Source: DAOTVC01 sp034437215
GTDB taxonomy: Bacteria; Chloroflexota; Anaerolineae; B4-G1; SLSP01
NCBI GenBank assembly: GCA_034437215.1
Contig: DAOTVC010000170.1
Location: forward strand, 1 to 33,885
Direction: 5' to 3'
DNA length: 33,885 nt
Below are positions 1 through 8,120 of this stretch, one piece after another. Numbering within the stretch: the first letter of the stretch is position 1; each line of letters opens with the position of its first letter. The position numbers and the translations under genes are program-made. Below the pieces are notes generated by a model that worked only from the letters and a program-made list of their open reading frames with translations, made no database searches and had not been told where the DNA came from.

Positions 1-134
1 CCACTCCCGAAAGTCCCGCACCAGTCCGTGATGCTGCGGATAGTGTATAATATGCTCATCAGGGTGCCGGGAACGCCGTGACCAACGCCTTGGTACCAGA
101 CTCGGGCGCGAGGCTTGCTTTCGACTTTCAACAG

Positions 135-162
135 AGTATAGTCGAAGGGTAGAAAAGGTCAA
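135..162 (-). promoter_or_regulatory. Possible sigma-70 promoter pointing off the left edge
   Basis: Read on the minus strand, TTGACC at 157-162 and TATACT at 135-140 are separated by 16 bp, close to the housekeeping consensus. The gene it would drive lies at or beyond the left edge and cannot be identified from this window. Confidence 0.4.
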
Positions 163-303
163 CGCAACTCGACGCGCAACGCATGTCCTCCTGTGGGAGC
201 GGTGGGTTGGGGGACAACTCTGTTACGGTGACACTCCGCGCCAGGTAGGGCAGGGGCGCCGCCGCACAATTACTCAATATTCAGTGAGGAATATATGACT
301 CTG

Positions 304-448
304 CTGAAAAAGCCTTTTTACCACAGAGGGCACGGAGATTTTTTAAAGTTGACCTTCATAAAATCAGGAAACAGAGCGTTTTTATAAAAATATTTCACTA
401 TCTCCTTGATTTTCTCAGTGTTCTCCGTGGTGGAAGAAGTTTTTTCAG
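304..448. repeat. Imperfect inverted repeat, MITE-like, with CCACAGAG-type arms
   Basis: The left arm (about 304-345) contains TTACCACAGAGGGCACGGAG. The right arm (about 406-448), read in reverse complement, contains CCACCACGGAGAACACTGAG. Both are flanked outwards by CTGAAAAA and inwards by an AT-rich core. The arms match imperfectly, giving a long hairpin. The ACCACAGAG-GCACAGAG motif resembles dispersed non-coding repeats seen in many environmental bacterial genomes, but family membership is inferred, and no target-site duplication was identified. Confidence 0.5.
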
Positions 449-470
449 GGCAGCCAGTATTAAGCCGGAA

Positions 471-504
471 AGCAAAAAGCGCGTCCTACCCAAGGACGCG
501 CTTT
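471..504 (-). terminator. Intrinsic terminator of the Agl23/NHL gene
   Basis: A perfect 12-bp stem (476-487 with 493-504, loop ACCCA) is followed, in minus-strand reading, by TTTTTGCTTT. It lies 14 bases beyond the stop codon of the glycosyltransferase gene. Confidence 0.85.
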
Positions 505-517
505 CGAAGACCCGCTT

Positions 518-3500
518 TCAGGGCAGGGTGAAGCCGACCACACGACCGGAGTGGGCATCGGAAACGAAGAGCACACCCTCCGAACCTACCGCCACGCCCG
601 CGGGGAAGAGCAGATTACCCCCCGCCTGACCCAGACCTCCCGCCGTCCAGAGGAAGGCGCCCGCGCTGTCGAAGGCCAGAACCCGATAGTCGACAGCGTT
701 GGTCACGTACGCGGTGCCCTCACCGTCTACAGCCAGGTAGGGCTTCTCCTCCACGTTCATCAGGTCCCAGACGGGAACGGCCCACTGGCGCAGAGGCTCC
801 CCCGCAGCCGAGAAGACCTGGACGCGGGTGTTCCAGCTGTCGGCGACGAAGACCTCCCCTGCCGCGCTCACGGCGACGCCCACGGGCTCGTCCAGCTTGC
901 CCGGCCCCTTGCCGCTCCCGCCGAACTCCCGCAGGAAGTTGCCTTGGGTATCGAAGACCTGAACGCGCTTGTTGCCGGTGTCCGTTACATAGACCTCCCC
1001 CTCCGGCCCCACGGCAACGCCCCGCGGCCCGAAGAAGGCCCCACGACCGTTGCCGTCGCCCACATTGAACTGCCCGAAGGTGCCCCAGGCGAGCAAAAAC
1101 TGCCCCTGGGAATCGAACTTCTGAATGCGATGGTTCCAGGTGTCGGCCACGTAGACGTTGCCCTCGGCGTCGAGGGCCACGTCCCAGGGCTCCTGGAATT
1201 GACCGGGTTCCGTACCCATCTCGCCCCAGGATCCGAGGACCACCCCTTGGCGGTTAAGGTGCCAGACCTGATTGTTGGACGTATCGGCGACGTAGAGGGT
1301 ACCGTCAGGCGCGGCAGCCAGGCCCCGCGGCGCGGAGTTGGGCAGCTCCATCGTCACCTCGAGGGGCAGCCCGGCAGCGCTCTCCCCGAAGGGGTCGGCG
1401 GCAGCGGTAGCCTCAGGCCGGACAGCGACGGCCCCCTCCCCCAACCGGTATCCCCAGACCTCCGAGGCCAGGTCCCGCCGTACGTAGAGGCGGAAGTCCC
1501 GCCGGTAGGGCCACTCCTTGAGCGTCACATCCTTGTCCCAGACATTCCCGAAGTAGCTGACGTCGTATCCCCACTGCCCTGCAACAAGCGCCTGCCGGAG
1601 ACCCGGATCGGCCAGCACTACTCGCACCCGCTCCTCCAGAGGAACGGAGAGCGCCTTGGCGTAGGGGTAGTCCCGATAGTCGCGGCTCCAGAAGATCGCC
1701 CACAGCGCCTCCCACATGGCAGGCTCGGAGACGATCTCTTGCAGCCGCTCCCGGGTCAGGTTCTTGTAGTCCTCGATGGGCCACCAGAGATATTTGTAGT
1801 CAAAGTGAACGTACTCATCGCCCACGATGGACTCCACCTCACTTTGCTGACCCTTACCGGCGATGATGACCGGTGACTCGAGGAGCTTCTCCGGCTCGGG
1901 GGTAGAGCCGTAGAAGTAGGAGTTAGGATAGTTCACCATGTACCAGGCGAAGGGCCAGGAGCCATCATCACCGTAGGCCACCTGCACGTCGTAGGGCGCG
2001 CCCGTCACCCGCCAGGAGACGTCCTGCACCTGCTCCAGGGCTACCTTGACATCAGGGGCACCGTGAGCGTAGACGATGTGCTCCACGGCCAGGTCGTAGT
2101 TGATGAAGTTGAGACGCGCCATGGTGCGCACGGTGAGGAGAGCCACAAGAGCCACCACGAGAAGCAGCCCCAGCCGGACCGCCTGCAGCAGCCCTACCCG
2201 CCTGATCGCCCAGAGCGAGAGGAGGAAGAAGGGAACGAAGGCGAGGAGCCCACCGAAGAGACGTCCCAGCGTCTGCAGCTGGGCAAGGGTCGGTCCGGCC
2301 TCGGGAATGCCGCTCCGCAGCAGACCGCCCAATTGGAAGGTGGAGATGGTCAGGACGACGAGGGCGACGAGGGCCAGAGGCAGCGCAACCCAGACCAACC
2401 ATCCGTGACGACGCAGGACGCGCTTCCAATCCACCCCGGCCACCAGCCTGTTCACCCCCCAGCCCGCCAGGAAGATGTTGGGCAGGGCGATGTGGACGGT
2501 CAGCCAGGGCATCCGCTCCCCGGCGTAGCTGTAGGCCATCCAGGCGAGCAGTGCCCAACCGAGGAGAAAGAGAGGGAAGGTGCGGTTGAGAAAGCGGTCG
2601 TAGACCCGGTCCGCCTCCTCGAACGGCTCCTCGTTCACCGCACTCTGTAGAGCGGGCTCTTCAAGGAGCTCGCCGGCATCGTCGGCGCTCCCATTCACGT
2701 GATCAGAGGATCCGGGGGCAAGCGCCTGCGGCTCGGTTTCGAAACTCTCGACCTCCGCCGCCTCGATCGTCTCCGGCTCCGGGGAGAGGGTGTTAAGGAA
2801 GTAGGCCAGCGCTCCTACCCCCGCCCCCCAGCTCAGAAGAAGGGGCAGATACTCGTAGAGGGGGGCGATGATGAGATAGTAGTACCAGGGCTGCGTCCCC
2901 CGCTTCACTCCCTGCTGGGACATCCAGTAAGCGAGGGCCCCGATGGGTCCGCTCAGGAAGCCCAGGGCGTTGGTGAAGATGGTCGTGTAGAAGACGAAGA
3001 AGACGGCGTAGTGAATGGCTGCGATGATGGGCCAGCGCTTCTTGTCCAACCAGATGCCGAGGAGAATTGAAGCCAACAGCATCAACCCCACGATGACCAC
3101 GGAGATGATCAGATCGCCGACGGGGATGCTGGAGATGCTCTCGGCGAGGAAGGCGTTCCCCAGGGCGACGATATTCACGTCCGTCAGGCGGATGACGGCT
3201 GCCGAGCCCAGGGGGAGGGTCAAGGTGCCCAGCACCATCAGCAGGTTGAAGAGGCGCATCTCTCGCAGCGCCGCCTCCCCGACCCCCAGGTAAGCAAGCG
3301 CCGCGGCGCCGAGAGCCACGAGAACGGCGGCAAACAGAGTCAGGCGCCCCCATAGAGGGATCTTGGTCTCAGCAATACGGCTGTTCCCCTCTCCCTCCTC
3401 GTCGAGGGGCTCGACCTCTACCTCGGCGCTCTGGTAAGCCACGAAAAAGAGTCCGCCGAGGAGCACGACCAGCACTAGGGCCGCCAAGAAGGGGCGGTAG

Positions 3501-4114
3501 AGATCAGGGCGAACCCAGGAAGCCAGCAGCACCTTCATCAGGAAGGGGAGGAAGAGCAGCGCGAAGAAGATGGCGGTGTAGATGTAGGAGGTCTCCTTGG
3601 TTGCGTAGAGAAGCGCGAAGAAGGCCGCCAGCGGATAGAACCAGCGATAGCGGCCCGTCTCCAGGTACCGGACCATCGTCCAGAGCAGCAACACCGCCGC
3701 CAGCATGTTGTAGACATCGTGCCGGATGTAGCGGGAGTAGAAGGAGATGGAGGGGGAGATGAGGAGCATCAGCGAAGTAGCAGTAGCCCCTGCCGCCCCC
3801 AGACGGCGACGGAAGAGCCAAGGGCTCATCACCAGGGCAATGCCTGCCAATGCAGGGAAAAAACGTGCCGCGAAGTCGTTCACACCGAAGAAGAAGTAGG
3901 AGAGCGCACCCAGGTGAAAGAGAAGTGGGCCGTGCATCATCGGGTTGTGCGTGTAGCCGCTGCCCGAGTAGAGGTACCAGGCATACTTCGTGTGCAGGCT
4001 CTCGTCATGGCTCATCACCCGGGCACCCACCATATAGAAACGGGTGAAGAGCGCCAGCAGGAGGATAACGACGCAGGTCACCCTTTCCCAACGACTGAGC
4101 TTACGCCAATTCAT
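518..4114 (-). CDS. Agl23-type membrane glycosyltransferase fused to a C-terminal NHL beta-propeller
   Basis: This large protein of 1198 residues resembles the TIGR03663 / Agl23 group (GT39-like membrane proteins named for association with lipid-linked glycan flipping or transfer). The N-terminal third has many hydrophobic segments and the GT39-type signatures SHDESLH and HGPLLFHL in the first extracytoplasmic loop. A hydrophilic acidic insert separates groups of membrane helices, and an extracytoplasmic region follows. The last 275 or so residues contain six NHL-type repeats with the pattern GVAV..G.VYVADT.N.RV, enough for a closed six-bladed propeller. I chose the ATG at 4112-4114 because GGAGGAG sits six bases upstream; a GTG 33 bases earlier is in frame but lacks such a site. 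The gene is monocistronic, between an extended -10 promoter and a strong terminator. Family assignment is confident; substrate is unknown, and a sugar transferase using polyprenyl-linked donors is inferred from the family. Confidence 0.85.
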   Translation of the reverse strand: MNWRKLSRWERVTCVVILLLALFTRFYMVGARVMSHDESLHTKYAWYLYSGSGYTHNPMMHGPLLFHLGALSYFFFGVNDFAARFFPALAGIALVMSPWLFRRRLGAAGATATSLMLLISPSISFYSRYIRHDVYNMLAAVLLLWTMVRYLETGRYRWFYPLAAFFALLYATKETSYIYTAIFFALLFLPFLMKVLLASWVRPDLYRPFLAALVLVVLLGGLFFVAYQSAEVEVEPLDEEGEGNSRIAETKIPLWGRLTLFAAVLVALGAAALAYLGVGEAALREMRLFNLLMVLGTLTLPLGSAAVIRLTDVNIVALGNAFLAESISSIPVGDLIISVVIVGLMLLASILLGIWLDKKRWPIIAAIHYAVFFVFYTTIFTNALGFLSGPIGALAYWMSQQGVKRGTQPWYYYLIIAPLYEYLPLLLSWGAGVGALAYFLNTLSPEPETIEAAEVESFETEPQALAPGSSDHVNGSADDAGELLEEPALQSAVNEEPFEEADRVYDRFLNRTFPLFLLGWALLAWMAYSYAGERMPWLTVHIALPNIFLAGWGVNRLVAGVDWKRVLRRHGWLVWVALPLALVALVVLTISTFQLGGLLRSGIPEAGPTLAQLQTLGRLFGGLLAFVPFFLLSLWAIRRVGLLQAVRLGLLLVVALVALLTVRTMARLNFINYDLAVEHIVYAHGAPDVKVALEQVQDVSWRVTGAPYDVQVAYGDDGSWPFAWYMVNYPNSYFYGSTPEPEKLLESPVIIAGKGQQSEVESIVGDEYVHFDYKYLWWPIEDYKNLTRERLQEIVSEPAMWEALWAIFWSRDYRDYPYAKALSVPLEERVRVVLADPGLRQALVAGQWGYDVSYFGNVWDKDVTLKEWPYRRDFRLYVRRDLASEVWGYRLGEGAVAVRPEATAAADPFGESAAGLPLEVTMELPNSAPRGLAAAPDGTLYVADTSNNQVWHLNRQGVVLGSWGEMGTEPGQFQEPWDVALDAEGNVYVADTWNHRIQKFDSQGQFLLAWGTFGQFNVGDGNGRGAFFGPRGVAVGPEGEVYVTDTGNKRVQVFDTQGNFLREFGGSGKGPGKLDEPVGVAVSAAGEVFVADSWNTRVQVFSAAGEPLRQWAVPVWDLMNVEEKPYLAVDGEGTAYVTNAVDYRVLAFDSAGAFLWTAGGLGQAGGNLLFPAGVAVGSEGVLFVSDAHSGRVVGFTLP

Positions 4115-4181
4115 GCAGAACTCCTCCAAGATGAGTCGAAAGTCCACAGTAGATTTTATACAGACTTACGGATCTATGAAG

Positions 4182-4190
4182 ATTATAACA
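4182..4190 (-). promoter_or_regulatory. Extended -10 promoter for the Agl23/NHL gene
   Basis: Minus-strand TGTTATAAT (TGN plus a perfect TATAAT) lies about 70 bases upstream of the chosen start and just downstream of the metG terminator. No good -35 box is visible, which fits an extended -10 promoter. Confidence 0.55.
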
Positions 4191-4207
4191 CAATTCTGAG
4201 CCCCACC

Positions 4208-4248
4208 TGTGAAAAAGGCACGGAGATAGCAGCCCCTCTCCGTGCCTT
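4208..4248 (-). terminator. Intrinsic terminator of metG
   Basis: A 12-bp perfect stem (4215-4226 with 4237-4248, 10-base loop) is followed in minus-strand reading by a run of T (CTTTTTC). It begins about 17 bases past the metG stop. Confidence 0.85.
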
Positions 4249-4264
4249 GACAAGACGAGGCGCT

Positions 4265-6022
4265 CTAACCCATGCGAGCCAGTTCTTCCTCCACGACCTC
4301 GGGATCCAGCTTCGCGAAGAGGGGCTGTGGCTTTTCCAGCGGTCGACCGGCGGGCAGGGTCTGGAAGGCCCAGCTGCCTGCAGCCGGGGCGTCGTAGTAA
4401 CGCAGGACGCCGTGACGGTCGCTCTCCTCCCCCACCTCCTCGATCTTCAGATGGCCGAAGAGCGACGTCTCGTAGCCCAGCATCTCGTGCAGGCGCTGGG
4501 CGGAGAAGGGCAGGAAGGGAGCCAGCAGGACCTTGAGAGCGTTGATCGCTTGCAGGACGGTGTTGAGCGTCGTGGCAGCAGCGGCGCGATCCTCCTTCAG
4601 CTGGCTCCAGGGGGCCTTGACCTCGAGATAGCGATTGGCCTCGCGGGCCAGATCCAGAGCCTCACCCAGGGCGGCACGGAAGCGCACGGCGGCCAGACTC
4701 TCGCCCACCCGCTCGAAAGCACCCTCGGCCTTCTCCAGCAGCTCACGGTCCACCTCCGCCATCTCGCCCGCCCCCGGCACCTCACCGAAGTGCTTGGCGG
4801 TGAAGGAGAGCACCCGGTTCACCAGATTGCCCCAGATCCCCACCAGCTCCGAGTTGTTACGCTGGACGAAGTCCTCCCAGGAGAAGTTGGTGTCGCTCGT
4901 CTCCGGCATCACCGACGCGAGATAGAAGCGGATGGCATCGGGGTCGTAGCGGGAGAGCAGATCCGGCATCCAGACGGCCCAGTTGCGACTCTTCGAGGCC
5001 TGCGCCCCCTGCACGTTCATGAACTCGTTGGCGGGCACATCGTAGGGCAGATTGAGGGTGGCCTCGTCCTCGTAGAGACGCTCCAGCCCCAGCAGCTCGG
5101 CGGGCCAGATGATGGTGTGGAAGGGGATGTTGTCCTTACCGATGAAGTAGTAGGTCAACGCTTCGGGATCGTACCACCAGGCCTTCCAGCGCCGAGGTTC
5201 GTCGCGGAGCCTCGCCCACTCCACGCTGGCGGAGAGATAGCCGATCACCGCCTCGAACCAGACGTAGAGGCACTTGTCCTCGTAACCCTCCAGGGGCACC
5301 GGAATCCCCCAGGCGATGTCCCGGGTGATGGGGCGGCCCTGCAGCCCACCCTCAACGTAGTTGCGGGAGAAGTTCAGGACGTTGGAACGCCAGTGATCCT
5401 TGTCGTCCTTGAGCCAGGCCAAGACCTCCTCCTCCAGCTTGGGCAGATCGAGGAAGAAGTGCTCCGTCTCGCGCACGATGGGAATCGAACCGTCGATCTT
5501 GCAGCGGGGGCTGCCCAGCTCCAGGGCGTCGAGCAGGCGACCACAGTTGTCGCACTGGTCGCCCCGCGCCTGGGTGTAGCCGCAGTGGGGGCAGATCCCC
5601 TCGATGTAGCGGTCGGGCAGGAAGCGGTTCAAGGTCTCCGAGTAGTACTGGCGCTGCGTCTCGCGGTAGAGGAAGCCTTTGTCCAACAGCCGCAGGAAGA
5701 TATCCTGAGCGACCTGGAGGTGGTTAGCGGTGTCGGTGTGGGTGTAGAGATCGTAGGAGATGCCCATCTGCTCCTGAACCTCAAGGTCGTGCCGGTGGTA
5801 GCGCTCGAAGATCTCCCGCGGCGTCACCCCTTCCTGCTCGGCGTGGACGGTGACGGGCGTGCCGTGGGAGTCCGAGCCCGAGACCATCAACACGTCGTTG
5901 CCGACCAACCGGTGGTAGCGGGCAAAGATATCGCCCGGCAGGATGGCGCCTGCCATGTGTCCGACGTGCAGATCACCGTTAGCATAAGGCCAGGCAATCG
6001 AAACGAGAATCTTCTTGTTCAT
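4265..6022 (-). CDS. metG: Methionyl-tRNA synthetase
   Basis: Class I aminoacyl-tRNA synthetase that charges tRNA-Met with methionine in the cytoplasm. At 585 residues it has the Rossmann catalytic domain, connective peptide and helical anticodon-binding domain, but lacks the C-terminal dimerisation domain that brings the E. coli enzyme to about 677. The HIGH-type motif is HVGH at residues 19-22. Zinc-knob cysteines are C144, C147, C157 and C160. The KMSKS loop reads QASKS at 341-345, so the first lysine is replaced by glutamine. Anticodon-domain signatures (WGNLVNRVLSF) follow. GGAGGAG upstream of the ATG supports the start. The gene has its own terminator and lies just past the terminator of the sigma-factor unit. 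No T-box is visible; the leader is very short. Confidence 0.97.
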   Translation of the reverse strand: MNKKILVSIAWPYANGDLHVGHMAGAILPGDIFARYHRLVGNDVLMVSGSDSHGTPVTVHAEQEGVTPREIFERYHRHDLEVQEQMGISYDLYTHTDTANHLQVAQDIFLRLLDKGFLYRETQRQYYSETLNRFLPDRYIEGICPHCGYTQARGDQCDNCGRLLDALELGSPRCKIDGSIPIVRETEHFFLDLPKLEEEVLAWLKDDKDHWRSNVLNFSRNYVEGGLQGRPITRDIAWGIPVPLEGYEDKCLYVWFEAVIGYLSASVEWARLRDEPRRWKAWWYDPEALTYYFIGKDNIPFHTIIWPAELLGLERLYEDEATLNLPYDVPANEFMNVQGAQASKSRNWAVWMPDLLSRYDPDAIRFYLASVMPETSDTNFSWEDFVQRNNSELVGIWGNLVNRVLSFTAKHFGEVPGAGEMAEVDRELLEKAEGAFERVGESLAAVRFRAALGEALDLAREANRYLEVKAPWSQLKEDRAAAATTLNTVLQAINALKVLLAPFLPFSAQRLHEMLGYETSLFGHLKIEEVGEESDRHGVLRYYDAPAAGSWAFQTLPAGRPLEKPQPLFAKLDPEVVEEELARMG

Positions 6023-6042
6023 CGATCTCCTCCTTCATCATG

Positions 6043-6048
6043 AGTATA
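6043..6048 (-). promoter_or_regulatory. Possible -10 box for metG
   Basis: Minus-strand TATACT lies 21 bases before the metG ATG and just downstream of the sigma-factor terminator. At the expected -35 distance only a poor TTTCTT is found, so this could be weak or activator-dependent; read-through is the alternative. Confidence 0.3.
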
Positions 6049-6060
6049 AATCGGGTTCGG

Positions 6061-6094
6061 TAAAAAAGAAAACCCGCCAGCGAGGCTGGCGGGT
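6061..6094 (-). terminator. Intrinsic terminator of the DUF177-rpoD unit
   Basis: A perfect 10-bp stem (6072-6081 with 6085-6094, three-base loop) is followed on the minus strand by TTTCTTTTTT, a textbook Rho-independent signal. Confidence 0.9.
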
Positions 6095-6113
6095 GGTTGC
6101 CGTGACGATGCGC

Positions 6114-6191
6114 TCAGGAGGCCTCGCCCTCCCGGCGCGCCGGCAGGCTACGCATCATCATGGTCATGGCGAAAAAGTAGGTCGCTTTCAT
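6114..6191 (-). CDS. Candidate 25-residue microprotein directly after the sigma factor gene
   Basis: An ATG two bases after the sigma-factor stop codon opens a 25-codon frame that closes about 20 bases before the terminator stem. The peptide begins MKATYFFAMTMMMRSL, so it has a hydrophobic, methionine-rich front and a charged tail (PARREGEAS). Only a weak AGAG precedes the ATG, so translation would depend on coupling to ribosomes finishing the sigma factor. I recognise no family, and chance is a real alternative at this length. Confidence 0.25.
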   Translation of the reverse strand: MKATYFFAMTMMMRSLPARREGEAS

Positions 6192-6193
6192 CT

Positions 6194-7348
6194 CTAGAAC
6201 AGATAGTCCCGGAGGCTGCGGCTCCGGCTGGGATGGCGCAGGCGCCGTAGCGCCTGTCCCTCGATCTGGCGAATGCGCTCGCGGGTGAGACCGAACTTCT
6301 TGCCCACCTCTTCGAGCGTGTAACTCCGTCCGTTCTGCAGACCAAAGCGCATCCGCAGGATGCGCACCTCGCGCGGGCTGAGGGTGGACATGGCTTCCTC
6401 GAGGCGGTCCCGCAACATGTCCTGGAAGGTCGTATCGGGGGGCGTGGGGGTGTGCTCGTCCTCGATGAAGTTGCTCAGCTCGCTGTCCTCGTCCTCCCCT
6501 ACAGGGCGCTCCAGGCTCAGAGGCTGCCAGGAGACCCGCATCATCCACTGCACCTTGCGCGGCTCGAGGTCGAACTCCTTGGCCAACTCCTCGGGCGTCG
6601 GGCGCACCCCGCGCTCCTGCTCGATCTCCTGGGCACGGCGGTAGAGCCGGCGGATGCGGTCGCTCATGTGGACGGGGACACGGATGGTGCGCCCCTGATC
6701 GGCGATGGCGCGGGTGATCGTCTGGCGAATCCACCAGGTAGCGTAGGTGCTGAAACGGTAGCCGCGCTGGTACTCGAACTTCTCCACGGCCTTCATCAGG
6801 CCCAGATTGCCCTCCTGGATCAGATCGAGAAAGGGCACGCCGCGTCCGATGTACTTCTTGGCGATGCTGACCACGAGGCGGGTATTAGCACGGATAAGGT
6901 GATCGCGGGCATCGATGCCCTTGAGGATAAGTCTCTGCAGCTGGGCTCGCTGTTCTGGCTGGTGACCGTTGCTCTTCAGAGATCCTTCGGCTTCGCGACC
7001 GGCTTCAATCTGCTTAGCCAGCATCACCTCTTCTTCGGTGGTAAGCAGGGGAACGCGCGACATCTCGCGCAGGTAGAGGGCGACCGTATCGTCGACACCG
7101 ATACTGGAGAGATCGTAGGCGTCGTCCTCCCAGGCGTCATCCTCGTCTACGGCATCGTCTTCCAACGCTAATCCATCCCCGCCCTCGTCGAGCTCCAGCT
7201 CCACACCGGCCTGCCGCAGTTCCTCCCGGATACTCTCGATGATCTCTTCGTCTTCCAGTACCTCTTCATCCAAGGCTTCCAATATATCGTCAACAGTGAT
7301 AAACCCCTGGACCTCCGCTTTTTCCAACAGCTCTGCAACGACGTCCAT
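6194..7348 (-). CDS. rpoD: Primary (group 1) RNA polymerase sigma-70 factor
   Basis: Housekeeping sigma factor, 384 residues, that directs RNA polymerase core to -35/-10 promoters. A short region 1.1-like helical segment opens the protein (MDVVAELLEKAEVQGFITVD), then an acidic linker (about 45-78). Region 1.2 is near 82-115. Region 2 (about 150-228) has the conserved FLDLIQEGNLGLMKAVEKF and FSTYATWWIRQ. Region 3 covers about 235-300. Region 4 (about 318-380) has the helix-turn-helix YTLEEVGKKFGLTRERIRQI. The start is the ATG at 7346-7348, preceded by AAGGAGG; an upstream in-frame extension has no such support. It follows the DUF177 gene by 86 bases with no terminator between, so both probably share the strong promoter at 7974-8002. 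Confidence 0.96.
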   Translation of the reverse strand: MDVVAELLEKAEVQGFITVDDILEALDEEVLEDEEIIESIREELRQAGVELELDEGGDGLALEDDAVDEDDAWEDDAYDLSSIGVDDTVALYLREMSRVPLLTTEEEVMLAKQIEAGREAEGSLKSNGHQPEQRAQLQRLILKGIDARDHLIRANTRLVVSIAKKYIGRGVPFLDLIQEGNLGLMKAVEKFEYQRGYRFSTYATWWIRQTITRAIADQGRTIRVPVHMSDRIRRLYRRAQEIEQERGVRPTPEELAKEFDLEPRKVQWMMRVSWQPLSLERPVGEDEDSELSNFIEDEHTPTPPDTTFQDMLRDRLEEAMSTLSPREVRILRMRFGLQNGRSYTLEEVGKKFGLTRERIRQIEGQALRRLRHPSRSRSLRDYLF

Positions 7349-7434
7349 AGGCCTCCTTAACTTCCCACAAGGGTTGACATCAATAAAGACCGGTAGAAGG
7401 CAGCCACGATTCCACCGGCCCGTCACACAATGAA

Positions 7435-7953
7435 CTAGGATTCCTCATCCAATAAAGATCGCAGAGCCTCCCAACGGGGATCAATGGGCTCCTCGTCCGT
7501 ACAGACACACTCACCACGCGCAACGTTCTCACCACATTGAGCACAAAGACCCTGACAGGCTGGGGCACAGACAGGGCCGATGGGCATTCCCAGCCAGACA
7601 TACTCGCGCAGCAAGGGGGTTAGATCGACCCACCCGTCATCAGCGACACGAACAGGGCGTTCGGGTGTGATTTCGGTGCCGGGAAGACCGATGGTATCCT
7701 CAACGTCAACGAGGATGGGCTCGAAAAAGGGCTCTAAACAACGGATACACTCGGTCTCGACCTCGGTTTTCAAGGATCCTTCCATTAGGATACCGTCACT
7801 CACCCGGGTGAACTCCAGCTCACCCTTCAGGTAAGCGAGGCGCAGCTCGCCGATCTCTAGACTACCCAGATCCAATACTACAGTATGTCGCTTGCCAATT
7901 TTGGCGTGCGTAAGGGGCTGAAGATTAATTCTCACCATGTTAATGGACTCCAC
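7435..7953 (-). CDS. DUF177 (YceD) family protein
   Basis: The 172-residue protein matches the DUF177/YceD family, whose members usually sit before rpmF (ribosomal protein L32) and have been linked to 23S rRNA/50S biogenesis. Characteristic features are a CIRCLEPF segment in the middle and a C-terminal cysteine-rich segment, CAPACQGLCAQCGENV, continuing to a final CVC, which could bind metal. The GTG at 7951-7953 is chosen because GGGAGG lies five bases upstream; an ATG 15 bases later is the alternative. Unlike the usual arrangement, no rpmF follows: the next gene is the primary sigma factor. Confidence 0.85.
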   Translation of the reverse strand: MESINMVRINLQPLTHAKIGKRHTVVLDLGSLEIGELRLAYLKGELEFTRVSDGILMEGSLKTEVETECIRCLEPFFEPILVDVEDTIGLPGTEITPERPVRVADDGWVDLTPLLREYVWLGMPIGPVCAPACQGLCAQCGENVARGECVCTDEEPIDPRWEALRSLLDEES

Positions 7954-7973
7954 ACAGTCCTCCCAATATGGGA

Positions 7974-8002
7974 ATTATAGCATAGGTATAATTTTACGTC
8001 AA
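7974..8002 (-). promoter_or_regulatory. Strong sigma-70 promoter for DUF177-rpoD
   Basis: On the minus strand TTGACG (7997-8002), a 17-bp spacer and a perfect TATAAT (7974-7979) lie about 20 bases upstream of the DUF177 start. The spacer and the stretch upstream are AT-rich, unlike the surroundings. Confidence 0.85.
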
Positions 8003-8120
8003 GTTTTTCTAACTTTTTAACGTATGAATTCCGACCGGACAATAGGTAAGCGTTACGCATTCTCCCCACTCTATCTCAATCAGGTTAACAACAGACCAAC
8101 AACGCGTTAACAATCCACCA

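Larger units (their letters stand above)
1..517. other. Intergenic region at left edge, no callable gene
   Basis: No reading frame here has both a ribosome binding site and recognisable protein similarity. A minus-strand promoter-like pair (TTGACC, 16 bp, TATACT) lies at 135-162 and points towards the left edge. A minus-strand ATG at 57-59 opens a frame that runs off the window, but it has no Shine-Dalgarno sequence and I do not recognise the residues. Positions 304-448 form a long imperfect inverted repeat, and 471-504 is the terminator of the next gene; both are listed separately. Confidence 0.6.

Noticed and set aside
1..60. Minus-strand frame running off the left edge from an ATG at 57-59
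   Set aside because: Only about 19 codons are visible, with no ribosome site and no recognisable residues.
551..1876. 441-codon plus-strand frame opposite the NHL repeats
   Set aside because: Shadow of repeated NHL codons on the minus strand; no ribosome site.
3719..6043. 774-codon plus-strand open frame across the metG region
   Set aside because: Antisense to metG and the Agl23 gene, crosses a terminator and promoter, and has no domain signature.
6023..6060. T-box leader for metG
   Set aside because: The leader is too short and lacks the T-box motif and specifier stem.
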